The position numbers and the translations under genes were made by a program. A stretch of 24,938 nt of DNA from Mycoemilia scoparia. Its lineage: Eukaryota > Kickxellomycota > Kickxellomycetes > Kickxellales > Kickxellaceae. Below are positions 9,846-19,337 of this stretch, in pieces (position 1 is the first letter of the stretch; each line of letters begins with the position of its first letter). Where the stretch lies: NCBI GenBank assembly GCA_027575805.1, contig JANBPU010000235.1:1-24938 (forward strand), in the 5' to 3' direction. The notes under the pieces are model-generated. The model was not told where the DNA came from, made no database searches, and saw only the letters and a list, made by a program, of their open reading frames with translations.

Positions 9846-10831
9846 ATGAACGATTTCAAACAGCAGTTCTTGGGTGACACTTTGACCAAAACGCTCTTTA
9901 GTGAAACCGAAGCCTCTGCTACCACAAATGGACTTGGTTCAACAGGATCCGGATTCGAAACTACCGCTCACAAATTTGCCCTAGCTCCACTTCAAAAAGT
10001 AAGTCGTCCATATAATTACACACACATATGCACCGCTGCCTTCTTTTACATCAACATAAAAAAATGTACATATACATATAGCCAGTAGAGTTTGCAAAAA
10101 CCCATATAGACAACACCTCAGAAACCCAAGCCCGGATCCAAGCCGCCCACGGCACCACAACCCTAGCATTCAAGTTCCAACACGGCGTCATAGTATGTAC
10201 CGACTCCCGTGCCACGATGGGTAACGTAATCGCATCCCAAACCGTAAAAAAAGTAATCGAAATCAACGAATTCCTACTCGGCACCATGGCCGGCGGCGCT
10301 GCCGACTGTTCTTTCTGGGAACGTGAACTAGGCCGCCAATGCAAACTCTACGCCCTCCGCAACAAAAAGCGCATCACCGTAGCAGGTGCGTCAAAGATCC
10401 TCCGCAACATGGTATTGAACTACAAGGGTATGGGATTATCCATGGGCACTATGATTTGTGGCTGGGATGAAGACACAACCGATCCAGCATTGTTTTATGT
10501 CGATTCCGATGGCCAGAGACTGGAAAACCATTTGTTCTCGGTTGGGTCTGGCTCGACATTTGCGTACAGTGTTTTGGATGCCGGATATCACTACAATATG
10601 GAGGTCGAGGAGGCCAAGGAATTGGCCAGAAGAGCCATTTATCATGCTACTTATCGTGATGCCTTTTCGGGCGGGTATGTTAGAATGTATCATATTAAAC
10701 AGGATGGCTGGGTTGCGTTCGATTTACAGGATGTTGGTGAATTGGATATCCATTATTATCCTGAACGTAAGGGTGTACCTGATAATCAAGTCCAAGAAGA
10801 AATAATTAGGCCTGCTGGTGTTTCTGTGTAA
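9846..10831 (+). CDS. PRE2: 20S proteasome subunit beta5, chymotrypsin-like (PSMB5/Pre2)
   Basis: The catalytic beta subunit that cleaves after hydrophobic residues. Exons are 9846-9998 and 10082-10831, joined in phase 0 across an 83-nt GTAAGT...TATAG intron, giving 300 residues (yeast Pre2 has 287). A propeptide of about 75 residues ends at HG, and the mature protein starts [12 protein letters not shown], making Thr76 the nucleophile. Mature numbering gives Asp17 (TDSRA), Lys33 (TVKK) and Met45 ([10 protein letters not shown]), the last being typical of beta5 specificity. [15 protein letters not shown] and YRDAFSGG carry the conserved Ser and Asp that support catalysis. An AATAAA lies at 10901-10906, 70 bp past the stop. 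Confidence 0.97.
9999..10081 (+). other. Intron of the beta5 gene
   Basis: 83 nt, from GTAAGT to TATAG. Removing it joins LQK to PVEFAKTH, as expected for the family, so it calibrates intron size in this genome. Confidence 0.9.
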
Positions 10832-10900
10832 TTGATTCCTTATACCATTACAATTCTTATTTTTTCATTTTCACACATATTCATTGCCTTCTCAATACAC

Positions 10901-10906
10901 AATAAA
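10901..10906 (+). terminator. Poly(A) signal of the beta5 gene
   Basis: AATAAA in the AT-rich 3' flank, 70 bp after the stop codon. Confidence 0.45.
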
Positions 10907-10938
10907 TTTATATTTGAGATTACTTTGCTGTTTAATTC

Positions 10939-11038
10939 ATTTGGGTAATAATTCTTGAAGGGGGGGGGGGAAAGCACCTTTTGGTGACCAATAATTATTA
11001 CCCTAATAGTCACACTTCAAAAATAACTACTACCCATG
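10939..11038. mobile_element. MITE copy 3 (degenerate, about 100 bp)
   Basis: The ends TTGGGTAATAATTCTTGAAGG and CACTTCAAAAATAACTACTACCCAT are diverged versions of the family TIR. An 11-G run (10960-10970) lies just inside the left TIR. An internal ATTATTACCC can pair with the left GGGTAATAAT, a second nested inverted repeat. It lies 107 bp after the beta5 stop, beyond the poly(A) signal. Confidence 0.65.
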
Positions 11039-11142
11039 CTATAAATAAATAAACAAATAAATAGATAAATGTATCTGTAGTTGATATCATATACTGTCTT
11101 TTAATAATACCAAACAGCATTGTCGGTTTTATGTAGAATTTC

Positions 11143-11144
<2 letters not shown>

Positions 11145-11176
<32 letters not shown>

Positions 11177-11228
11177 TGAAATTGTAGAAATGACAAAGAG
11201 AAATAATAATAATAAATAAATAAATAAA
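11145..11228. repeat. AAT/AAAT microsatellites
   Basis: Two runs of AAT (about 11145-11173 and 11201-11215), the second passing into AAAT. They lie in the 3' spacer between the beta5 gene and array gene 1. Confidence 0.85.
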
Positions 11229-11314
11229 AGAAACACATTTTTAAATTACATCATTGAATATACATAAAAGTATGTATTAAGCTTCCAGGAGGAGGACCTC
11301 CACTTACACTTATT

Positions 11315-12678
11315 TTAGCCGGTAAGAAATGATTTTCTACCAAACATTTTACATGCAAATTTATCCCAAAGTCTTGAAGTTTCTGTAAACAAAATTGTAT
11401 TGACCGCCGAATCGTAGAATTTTCTTGGAAATCCCTTCAATTCGTCCGAAATGCTAAAATTCCTATATACACACATATATAAATTTAGAGAAAAAAATTA
11501 GACTATTTTCAAGTATATATCCAAACAACCAACAACCAAATAATAACAATAATAATAATAATAATAATAATAATATCTATTGGGTAGTAAACTTACTTTG
11601 AAGGGTCATTTGAAGTTACAGCACCACCACCACCACCATCTTTGGAGGATTTTTTATTTTTGCCCATTTTATTTTGAAGTTTTTTGGTTACACGTTTTTC
11701 TATACTTTTGGTCATAGCTTGACAATTTTTACATGTACAAAGATTATGTGTTCCACGAACACATTTTGTCTTTTTCTTATTATTATTGCCACCATGTTGA
11801 TAATGGTGATGATGATGAGGATGAGAATGAGGATGGTTATGACTATTTGTTTTAGAAGCAGAAACATTATTGTTGGTGCAATTATATGGACAACAAGATT
11901 TAACTTCACCTCTGCTAATATTTCCAACACATTCATTGGTAGTACTAATATTATTTGAATATAACGCTGTTCCTAATTGCGAAGCCCGTGATGAATAAGT
12001 CGGGTGGCTACTACTATATGGACTTGTCTGTTCAAATTTAGGCGTGGTTTGGTTAATGCTCGGATTTGTGGGGTTAACGTTAATGTTTATTAGATAATTT
12101 TCTGTTGACTGCTTCTTTATTATATTTTCTCCATTAGGTTTTGCTTCCTTGTGTTGTTGTCTTGGCTCTGTTGTACCTGTTGCTGTTGGTATTGTTGTTT
12201 GATGTATGGTGTTAGAAGTGGGTATATTGCCAGTAACACCACCGGTGGGGTTTGCGGGTATTTTTTGTTTTGTATCAAACATTATGGAGGTCTTTGTAAT
12301 GTTAGTTGGTCCATTATCATTGACTATTTCTATTATTGGTAACTTGTTATATTTTAAAGTCTTTGGCGCCACAGTTTCAGGTGCTCTTTTATGATAACCC
12401 AGACTTGTTGTATTGGTGGCACCAGTAGAGCTATTATTATTACTACAGCTACTACCACCACAACCACTGTGAGCATCTTTGGTCAATACTTTAGAGTCAT
12501 GTTTTGATTCTGATTTGGTCAATCCATTTCGTTTATTACTCTCATTATTAGCGCCACTACTTGGTGTATCTAGAGTTCTTTTACTAGTACTAGTACTAAT
12601 TGATTGACTCTGATATGATGATTTGGATTGTGTAGAATACTTGTTTTTGGTATAATAACTACTGCCATTGATTGACAT
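11315..12678 (-). CDS. Tandem-array protein 1: low-complexity, His/Cys-rich, unrecognised
   Basis: Exon 1 is 12678-11597. A 134-nt intron (GTAAGT...TATATAG, containing an AAT microsatellite) separates it from exon 2, 11462-11315. The product has 409 residues. Exon 1 is Ser/Thr/Asn-rich and disordered in appearance. It then has a His-rich stretch (HPHSHPHHHHHYQH), a Cys cluster THNLCTCKNC, a basic segment (KSIEKRVTKKLQNK) and a Gly run. Exon 2 adds 48 residues starting NFSISDELKGFPRKFYDSAV, with a hydrophobic/aromatic C-terminus (RLWDKFACKMFG). The intron splits a codon after AA, exactly as in array genes 2-4. There is no signal peptide or transmembrane segment. The His/Cys part suggests metal binding, by inference. 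Function is unknown. Confidence 0.72.
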
Positions 12679-13887
12679 CGGTTTGTATTGGATGATGATA
12701 AAGGTATAAAAATAAGGATATATATAAAGTTCAAATTGATTTCAAAAAAAATAAAGAAAAAAAAATAGCAAATGATAAATAACTATAAAAAGGAAAGTTG
12801 TTAAAACATCTATCCATTTTCGGCCTATTTCACATGGTTATATCTAATTTTTCATAACCATTCGATTTTGCGGTTTTTCCGCAACGGATATGCCGGACAG
12901 ACAAATAAGCAAACAAACAAGCTAGCCTTCTATACACTTGCTGCTATTTTTCTCTGCCCCTAACCTTTGGGCTCCACATTTTTTTGTCCTCTTCACCCTT
13001 TTGTAGAGTTGATATCCATGAACAAAGCGACCTTTGTCTTGCATTCACTCACATACATACTTGTTTGGTAAAATTGAATTCTATTCAATGATAGGCTCAT
13101 TTCATTCTTTGGGTACTACTTGTAAAGGAAGTTAGATATAAAGTTACGAATATTGATCAACATCTCTCGAAAGAAATCAATTGATAGTATATAATTCGAA
13201 TATTTTGATTTCAAGTGTTTTCGAATTGAATATTTTGATTAAACACATTTTTCTCCATTTTACTTCTTTTGCTCAACAATCTAATTACCACTACTGCTAC
13301 CACCGGGTCAAGTGAAGAGGTCCCAAGAATAATGCAATGCATTAGTTTTTGGGAAAGAGAAAATGTGGCATTTATCATCAAAAACCCGAAATCTCCTAAT
13401 TTTACCAACCTGGAGCTATTCCAAAGATATTAATTTTTGACCAATTACTAAAGCACGTGTATATATATATATATACACGTGCTTTAGTAATTGGTCAAAA
13501 ATTAATNNNNNNNNNTATATATATATATATATGTGTATGAAAGACTTTAAAATTTTTTATACCTTGACCAAATATCGATTCCATTGAACTTGGAATTATA
13601 ACTCTGATTACCCAAAATAGTACTTCTCTCTCCCCCCCACACACACATGTATATTCAAACAAATGTTTACAAAGCATAAAAATTAGCAGATTACAATTTA
13701 CATATATACGAGTCAATTTTTTGTTATGAATTTTGGTATATATATTTTTAAATTTAGAAAATAATGACAAGAAATCTTAGGGTTAAATAAAATATCAAAA
13801 AAGATTAAAAAGTAGAAGACTCTGTGGGAAAAGGAATAGTGTTGAAACTATTCCAAGTTTCAAAATGTCAGGTAGGTAGTATCAGTT
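12679..13887. other. Upstream region of array gene 1, with an assembly gap
   Basis: No supported coding sequence. It includes a perfect palindrome (13429-13506), nine N (13507-13515) and a TA tract after the gap. The minus-strand frame at 13211-13408 has no support. Confidence 0.5.
13429..13506. repeat. Perfect 78-bp palindrome at an assembly gap
   Basis: The two 39-bp arms are exact reverse complements, centred on a TA run and including CACGTG. The right arm stops exactly where nine N begin. After the gap the sequence resumes in a TA run. That is what a fold-back or mis-joined end in a TA microsatellite would look like, though a real hairpin cannot be excluded. Confidence 0.8.
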
Positions 13888-13995
13888 ATATGAGCAATAA
13901 TTTTTGAAGGGCGAAAGTTTACTAGTAAAACTGGACATCTACTTGGCTGTGATTGCCCCTATAAATATTTGTGCTTCAAAAATTATTGCCCATAT
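13888..13995. mobile_element. MITE copy 4 (108 bp)
   Basis: ATATGAGCAATAATTTTTG at the left pairs with CAAAAATTATTGCCCATAT at the right. The interior TTTACTAGTAAAACTGG and GGCTGTGATTGCCCCTAT blocks are the same as in copies 1 and 2. It lies 141 bp beyond the stop of array gene 2, on its 3' side. Confidence 0.88.
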
Positions 13996-14053
13996 TATCA
14001 AAATATAAGATATATGATTATAAGAATAAGACCACTAAAGAAAGCCTAAATAT

Positions 14054-14064
14054 CCGCTGTGTGG
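14054..14064 (-). promoter_or_regulatory. CCACACAGCGG motif 3' of array gene 2
   Basis: On the minus strand GGCCACACAGCGGATATTT lies about 72-82 nt after the stop. Matching motifs occur after the stop of array gene 3 at 15761-15771 and, as CCATACAGCGG, at 15712-15722. A conserved 3' UTR element is possible. Confidence 0.3.
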
Positions 14065-14135
14065 CCTGTTATTCTTTCACGCTGATTTGGGATATCACGA
14101 CAAGGAAACAGTTAGTACCATGTACGATGGTATTT

Positions 14136-14844
14136 TTACCTGTTCAAACCCTTAAAGTCTTCCCAATACTTCAATCCAGTAACAAAGATAGCACCATCCA
14201 TCATGGCACCAACAATATCTTTGGGTGCTCTTTTGATAATATCTGCCCAACTCTCCGGCCTAAACACACACACACACACACAACCAAAACAAAAAACAAA
14301 AAAAAGTTTTGAAAGTTAGTAACTATATAAATAAACATATTATACAACACTAAATTCTACAACAATAACTATTAACAACAAGTAATAAATGTACTTACTT
14401 TGTGGGTGGCTTGGGTTGTGGCAACGGTCTAGTTTCTGGCTTCTTTTTAGCTTCCTCAAGCTTCTTTTTATACTTTTCAAAACATTTTTCGCATTTACAC
14501 AAGTGGCAATCTTTACCATGTTCATGTTGGTTAAAATGGCCATGTGCCGCAGCAGCAGCAGCAGTGGATGGTGGGGAATTATGAGGATGAGGATGGGGAG
14601 GATAGTTTTGGTAATAAGGAGGGAAATATGCCAAATGGCCTGGCATTCTCCATTGGTTAAATTGTGGAGCAGCCTGGAAGTTAAAGTTTACCAATTCCTG
14701 TGGAGCAGCAACAGATGCTTGTTTCTGAAGTCTTGGAGAGTGAGCTACTGAAGAACCAGCAACCCTGGATTTGCCACTTGTGCTGGCTGTTTTAGATTTG
14801 GGTGAAGTTGGGGAATTCGTAGATAATGATTTGCTTGAAGTCAT
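14136..14844 (-). CDS. Tandem-array protein 2: Pro/His-rich with Cys cluster, unrecognised
   Basis: Exon 1 is 14844-14399 and exon 2 is 14259-14136, with a 139-nt GTAAGT...TTTAG intron whose acceptor is preceded by a TG repeat. The product has 189 residues. A Ser/Thr/Lys-rich N-terminus leads to an aromatic/Pro region (AYFPPYYQNYPPHPHPH), an Ala run, and then HEHGKDCHLCKCEKCF followed by a Lys/Glu helix (EKYKKKLEEAKKK). Exon 2 begins PESWADIIKRAPKDIVGAM and ends LKYWEDFKGLNR. Cluster, basic helix and intron position all align with array protein 3 (HGKSHNTVLCEDHKHALERLDKKEKKK). It may bind metal through the Cys/His cluster, by inference. Confidence 0.72.
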
Positions 14845-15403
14845 TGCTGTAGCTTGTGTATATATATATGTATATCAATATTATAATAGGTAAAGCTAAA
14901 ATAAGACAAATAATAAAAATGGAAGGTTAAAATTAAAATAATAGGAATGTAATAATAAATGTATAAATAATTCTGTTTGAAATAGAAAGGGAATGTTGAA
15001 CACTTCAGCCTAGGAATTGGGTTACTTATGTGTCCTCTATTCCAATGGGAAAGGTACTGAGAAATGGTTTACAGAATCAGGGTAATCGTGGCCAAGTATA
15101 CGAGAGTTCCTATGTTGATATCATGTTCTTTAGTTAAATATTCTCCAAAGCTTCTGAAAACACCCTACATTATATATTTGAAAATTTGGTATTACTAATG
15201 CAACACCACCATTCGATATTTGTAGTGGTGGTGCAATATTCTTTTTTCAATATTTCAATATAGAACAAAAGGTTTTGTGTTGGTGGTTTGTGTATTATTT
15301 TATGGCCAAGCTTATAAAATGCAAATTGCCAAAACTCTTGTAACAATTACAAAGGATTGTGTACAGAGCATCTACATTTAATATTGTTTGTTATACTTCA
15401 GAA
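14845..15403. other. Spacer in the array, no gene seen
   Basis: 5' flank of array gene 2. It contains a short inverted repeat (CACCACCA at 15204-15211 with TGGTGGTG at 15226-15233) followed by a T-rich stretch. No coding evidence on either strand. Confidence 0.45.
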
Positions 15404-15731
15404 TTATAATATAGCAATTGTAGAAGATGTTTTATTGAAAAGTATGAACATTAAACCAAGCTTTTCCAAAAGAGCTGTTAAAACGTTGCTTCGTTTAACA
15501 GTGAATGAGAGTTTCTTTATGTAAGTATTATCCAAAATGAGAAAAGGATAACCAAAGCTATGTAATAAGACTACTAAAGAGCTACTAACAAGTTTCCTTG
15601 CCGTTTCTTTTATAGATGATCCCGATACTGGGAGATTTACCAACACATACATCTCCTTGTCATATTCTGTTTCATGCTTGAAGAATTGTACCCGGGGAAC
15701 CATCAAATAACCCGCTGTATGGCATTGGTAT
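15404..15731 (-). CDS. Orphan ORF / possible alternative last exon downstream of array gene 3
   Basis: The minus-strand frame is open for 108 codons from an acceptor-like GGGTTAG and looks protein-like (VPRVQFFKHETEYDKEMYVLVNLPVSG, then SFGYPFLILDNTYIKKLSF). Its first in-frame ATG is at 15703. After the acceptor the phase is A|TAC, which would join the AA-ending donor of array gene 3 in frame. It could be an alternative terminal exon, a relic of another gene, or a stand-alone small ORF. No family is recognised. Confidence 0.28.
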
Positions 15732-15760
15732 CTAACCCTTTTAAGATAAGTACATAATGC

Positions 15761-15771
15761 CCGCTGTGTGG
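15761..15771 (-). promoter_or_regulatory. CCACACAGCGG motif 3' of array gene 3
   Basis: CACCACACAGCGGGCATTA on the minus strand, about 60-70 nt past the stop. The match to the array gene 2 3' flank also includes TAAAATACC versus TAAAAATACC at the stop codons. Confidence 0.3.
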
Positions 15772-15830
15772 TGTGCTATGAGGCTTTGGAGATGTCATCT
15801 CAACAGAGCCAACATGGTCAAATAGGTATT

Positions 15831-16690
15831 TTATTCAATGAACTTTCCAAAGAACTCAAAAGCAGTCATGAAGCCAAAAATACCAATAGTGGTCTTCAAC
15901 AACTGTTTTGGCAATGTCTTGGCCTCCTCAGTATAACTGAATGGTCTACAAAAAAAACACGATATAAACAACAAAAATATTAGTAACAGCGTTATCTAAC
16001 TACTATAATAAATAGAACTAAAAAACCACCCACACACATATACAAACTTATTACTTACTTTTTATCTTCAGCTTCAGCTTTAGCTTTAGCAGCCTCATAC
16101 TTTTTATTCTCCTCGTCTTCAAGCTTGCTCTTTTTCTTTTCCTTCTTATCCAAACGTTCTAGAGCATGCTTATGGTCTTCACAAAGTACGGTATTATGCG
16201 ATTTTCCATGCCCTACTCCTCCTGCGCCTGCAGCGCTACCACTGACAACAGTACCAGCATAAGAATGACGACGATGAGGTCCATTGATTATCCCTGTGGC
16301 TAAATGATGCTTAGACAATGCTGGATTATTGTTTGGATAAAAATTAGGGGCCATGGAATAGCGTGGAATCATTGCCGAGAGTGGAAACTTTTGTTGATGT
16401 GATGGATAGACTGGTAAATTGTGGTGCCTGAGATGGGCAGCTCTTGAATGTGCTGATGCACCTGAAGTTCCAGAGCTGGTACTGGCCGCACCAGCTTCAC
16501 TGGACGCCAAAGATTTGTGGGACGGAATAACAAAATTAAAAGACTGGTTCTTGTCTTTAGACGAAGATGAATTTGTGGAGGATGTGCTGCCTCTTCTCTT
16601 CTTGGCCATATTGGGGTTCAGCTCTATCTGGCTTCCTCCACCACTATTGGAGTTGTTGGCTTTATCGTAGTTTGAAGCTGTTGGTGACAT
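15831..16690 (-). CDS. Tandem-array protein 3: Ser-rich, coiled Lys/Glu segment, unrecognised
   Basis: Exon 1 is 16690-16059 and exon 2 is 15945-15831, with a 113-nt intron, giving 248 residues. A Ser/Asn-rich N-terminus includes KKRRG. A region rich in Pro, Tyr, His and Asn follows (PVYPSHQQKFP, MAPNFYPNNNPAL), then a Gly/Ala stretch, HGKSHNTVLCEDHKHALERL, and a long Lys/Glu/Ala segment likely to be helical (about residues 175-210). Exon 2 reads PFSYTEEAKTLPKQLLKTTI and ends AFEFFGKFIE. The phase-2 junction and the P-[KRN] step in exon 2 match the other array members. It is most like array protein 2. Confidence 0.72.
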
Positions 16691-16867
16691 TAATAGAATC
16701 TATTATATGCTGTAATAAAAATTAAAATAAATAAATATGTGTGTATAAAGTTGTGTACTAACAAAATGGTGGTAATAGTAAAATTTGTAAAAGAATAAAA
16801 GAGTTTTGGTTGTAGGTTGGTAAGTGTATAAATGTGTGTCTGTGAGAATGTTTTCAAATAGAAAAGG

Positions 16868-17129
16868 CTAATAAACAGTTTTATAGGTTTCGATTTGTTG
16901 TCTTTGATTGTGATTATTTTGATAAAGAGCACAAAATGGAAACATATAGTGATGATGGCCGTTGGCAGTAGCGACGACTTGTTTTTTTGCTTCATCAGAT
17001 TCTTTGACTCCAACAAGATTCTCCCCAGGTCTAAAAATTCCAGAAACACATTTAAAGAATCTAGTTTGGTTTAGGTTACATTTATTAAATCAATCAAATG
17101 TTATACTTCCATTGCGTAGTTTTCAACAT
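16868..17129 (-). CDS. Orphan terminal exon between array genes 3 and 4
   Basis: After a TTTTTAG acceptor, 17030-16868 is open for 53 codons plus a stop, with coding-like content (PGENLVGVKESDEAKKQVV, then HHHYMFPF). Its phase (A|CCT) fits an upstream exon ending in AA, like every array gene. Two upstream partners are possible. One is a tiny exon at 17129-17107 (MLKTTQW, donor GTATAA), which would give a 61-residue protein. The other is the exon 1 donor of array gene 4, which would make this an alternative last exon. It may also be a truncated paralogue. Confidence 0.35.
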
Positions 17130-17467
17130 ATCTAAATTAGAGGGAGGATAGAGAGAGAGAAAGAGAGAGAGTGTGTGTGAGGTTCCATGCTATACACGAT
17201 TGTAGGCCTGTACATATACAATATTCTAATGTGTTTATTTATATATATATTTATCTTTTTTAAATAATATAAATTGTTTTTAACAACAGTAGCAGACACA
17301 ACAACAACAACATTCCAATCAACACAAGAAATAATTCCAGTGTATTTGCATATTTATTGTATAAATAATATTGTTCTTTTTGTCTTACTAAATGAGTTAT
17401 ATAGTTGATAAAAAGAAAGGACGATTTTTAGATAGGACAACAAGGAGGTCAAATGAAGACTACTTGT
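17130..17467. other. Spacer in the array
   Basis: AT-rich, with an AG-rich tract at about 17140-17175 that on the minus strand forms a pyrimidine run before TTTAG near 17131. No larger coding exon is seen. Confidence 0.4.
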
Positions 17468-18411
17468 TTATAGCTTATTCTTTAAATAATTGTTAATTTC
17501 TTCGGCTACTTTATTGCACATATCCATCATAAGTGCATCAACCATTTTATTAGGAATTGTGTTGACTGAATTTTCCAGCTTTTCGCTATTTATAAACACA
17601 AGCAAACACAAATATAAATAAAAGTCAGTAACAGGCTACATGTGCATTTTCAGGACTTGGATTGTATTTTATCATAATACTAAAGTTAATAGATGTATAC
17701 TTACTTGTCAAGATATTTTCCAAACCTATTCTTACTTTCCCCAGAATAATTATTTCCAACACCTCTGCTAGTTTCCTTCTTAGCCTTGTCGCTATCATTT
17801 TCTTTAGCGCTAGGAGAGCTCTTCTTTTTATTCGTCTTTTTTGTACTACTCTCAATTCCAACTCCATGAGTAGTACTGGGTTCATTATCATGCTTACTCT
17901 TATTCTTTGTACATTTTGATGATGATTGTGACGAATGTTTTGTTGCTGTTGTTGCAACTGCTTCATCTCCATGTTGCAAAGCACCACCTTTCAATAGATT
18001 TTGCTGCTTTTTGCACTGCCTGGTTGTTGTTGATGGCAAAGGAGTTGCGTCAGAAGTAAGGCTTGGCTCATTGGTTTGTCCCTGATAATAAGTTGAAGGT
18101 GCTTGTTGTTGCGATGGCTTTGAGGTGGTAGTTGTGTTGGCAGTATTTAGCCCTGAAGATGAAGAAGGTACATCTATTATAATGTGAATATCATTGTTCT
18201 TTGGTGCCTTTTTCTCACTCTTGGATGGTTGTGAAGATTTGGAAGGCTCAGATGGCTTTTTCTGGCTATTGCTGCTTTTGCTTGTCTTTTCCTTTTTTGG
18301 TTCTGAATTGGTGTCAATGGTGGTACTATTAATGCCAGTGACAGTGCTTTTGGGTTTGTTGGATTCTTTATTATGACCCAAGTCTTTATCAACCCTCTTT
18401 TCAGTAGGCAT
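17468..18411 (-). CDS. Tandem-array protein 4: Ser/Lys-rich, unrecognised
   Basis: Exon 1 is 18411-17705 and exon 2 is 17585-17468, with a 119-nt GTAAGT...AATAG intron. The product has 274 residues. Exon 1 is dominated by Ser, Lys, Thr and Pro (KSSQPSKSEKKAPKN), with a short hydrophobic island (DIHIIIDVPSSSSG). The Cys/His cluster of proteins 1-3 is reduced to SSKCTKNKSKHD. Exon 2 begins EKLENSVNTIPNKMVDALMM and ends EEINNYLKNKL, aligning with the P-[KRN] pattern of the other C-terminal exons. The intron again splits a codon after AA. It is highly basic and probably disordered. Function is unknown. Confidence 0.7.
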
Positions 18412-19337
18412 AATGTAATTTTGCTTGTAATATAGATGATTTTGCGTAGTTTGGCTTGAAAAAAAATATAAATATAGAATTTGTTAAAATAGGGAAATAT
18501 TGTGTATGAGAGAAAGAAATAGACAAGAAAATATATCCGCGTACATGTATTTAAAATATTAATAGTCATTAAGGCTGGGATGCATACAAAATATGAGAAT
18601 ATAAGTTCCTAACTATATCATCTTGGGCATACCCTTGCTATATTGGATGGTGGAGTTTGCATTGCTACTGTAAATTTATAAACCACCAGTGGCACTTTTA
18701 ATTTTACATAGCCAATGAAGAGCTATTCGCCATAATCCAAGATCTTGATTGCTTCATGAAAAGGGGTTTGATATTTTTGATTTCTTAAAGATGCCTCTCG
18801 CCTTTATCAATGCAGATTTCTTTCAATCATAACACAACAATAATAAATCAACCATCATTATATATTTTACTACTAAAGTTTATTGATTGTTTTATAATAA
18901 CAATTTTTGAGCTATACAGGTAAAAAGGCTACAGTGAAAGTTCTGAGCTTGTTCAGAATGCTGTGACCAAGAATAGAGTGGGGAGTTTTTTTGCACAACA
19001 TGTATGGCAGAGTCTCCTTTAGAAGTGTACTGAGATAATGTTGTCCCTGTTTAGAAACCAAGACGTAGCTTGGTTATTGTAATTGCAGCTGCCCATCGAT
19101 CAGGCTTGCTTAACGAAAAAAACGATTCTAGTTTATTTCCCTCCACACCTTCTTTTATTCTTTATAAATCCTATCCAAATATCCTTTTAGATATCTAAAT
19201 GAATATGCAGGCATAGACGTACATGTGTATGTTTGCTAGTAGCGATTGTTAATATCGTATATAAAACAACGTAACAGCAATAACAATAAAAAACAGTAAT
19301 AATGAAATTTTTTGGGTGTAAAGGCTTTCTCGCTTTG
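18412..19337. other. Intergenic region between array gene 4 and PIF1
   Basis: 5' flank of array gene 4 and 3' flank of the helicase gene, both on the minus strand. AT-rich. The short plus- and minus-strand frames have no support. No repeat family member was seen. Confidence 0.5.

Noticed and set aside
16690..17049. 119-codon minus-strand ORF (MFLEFLDLGRILLESKNLMKQ...).
   Set aside because: It is Ile/Phe/Thr-rich and reads noncoding AT-rich DNA. A different frame of the same strand gives the better coding segment 17030-16868.
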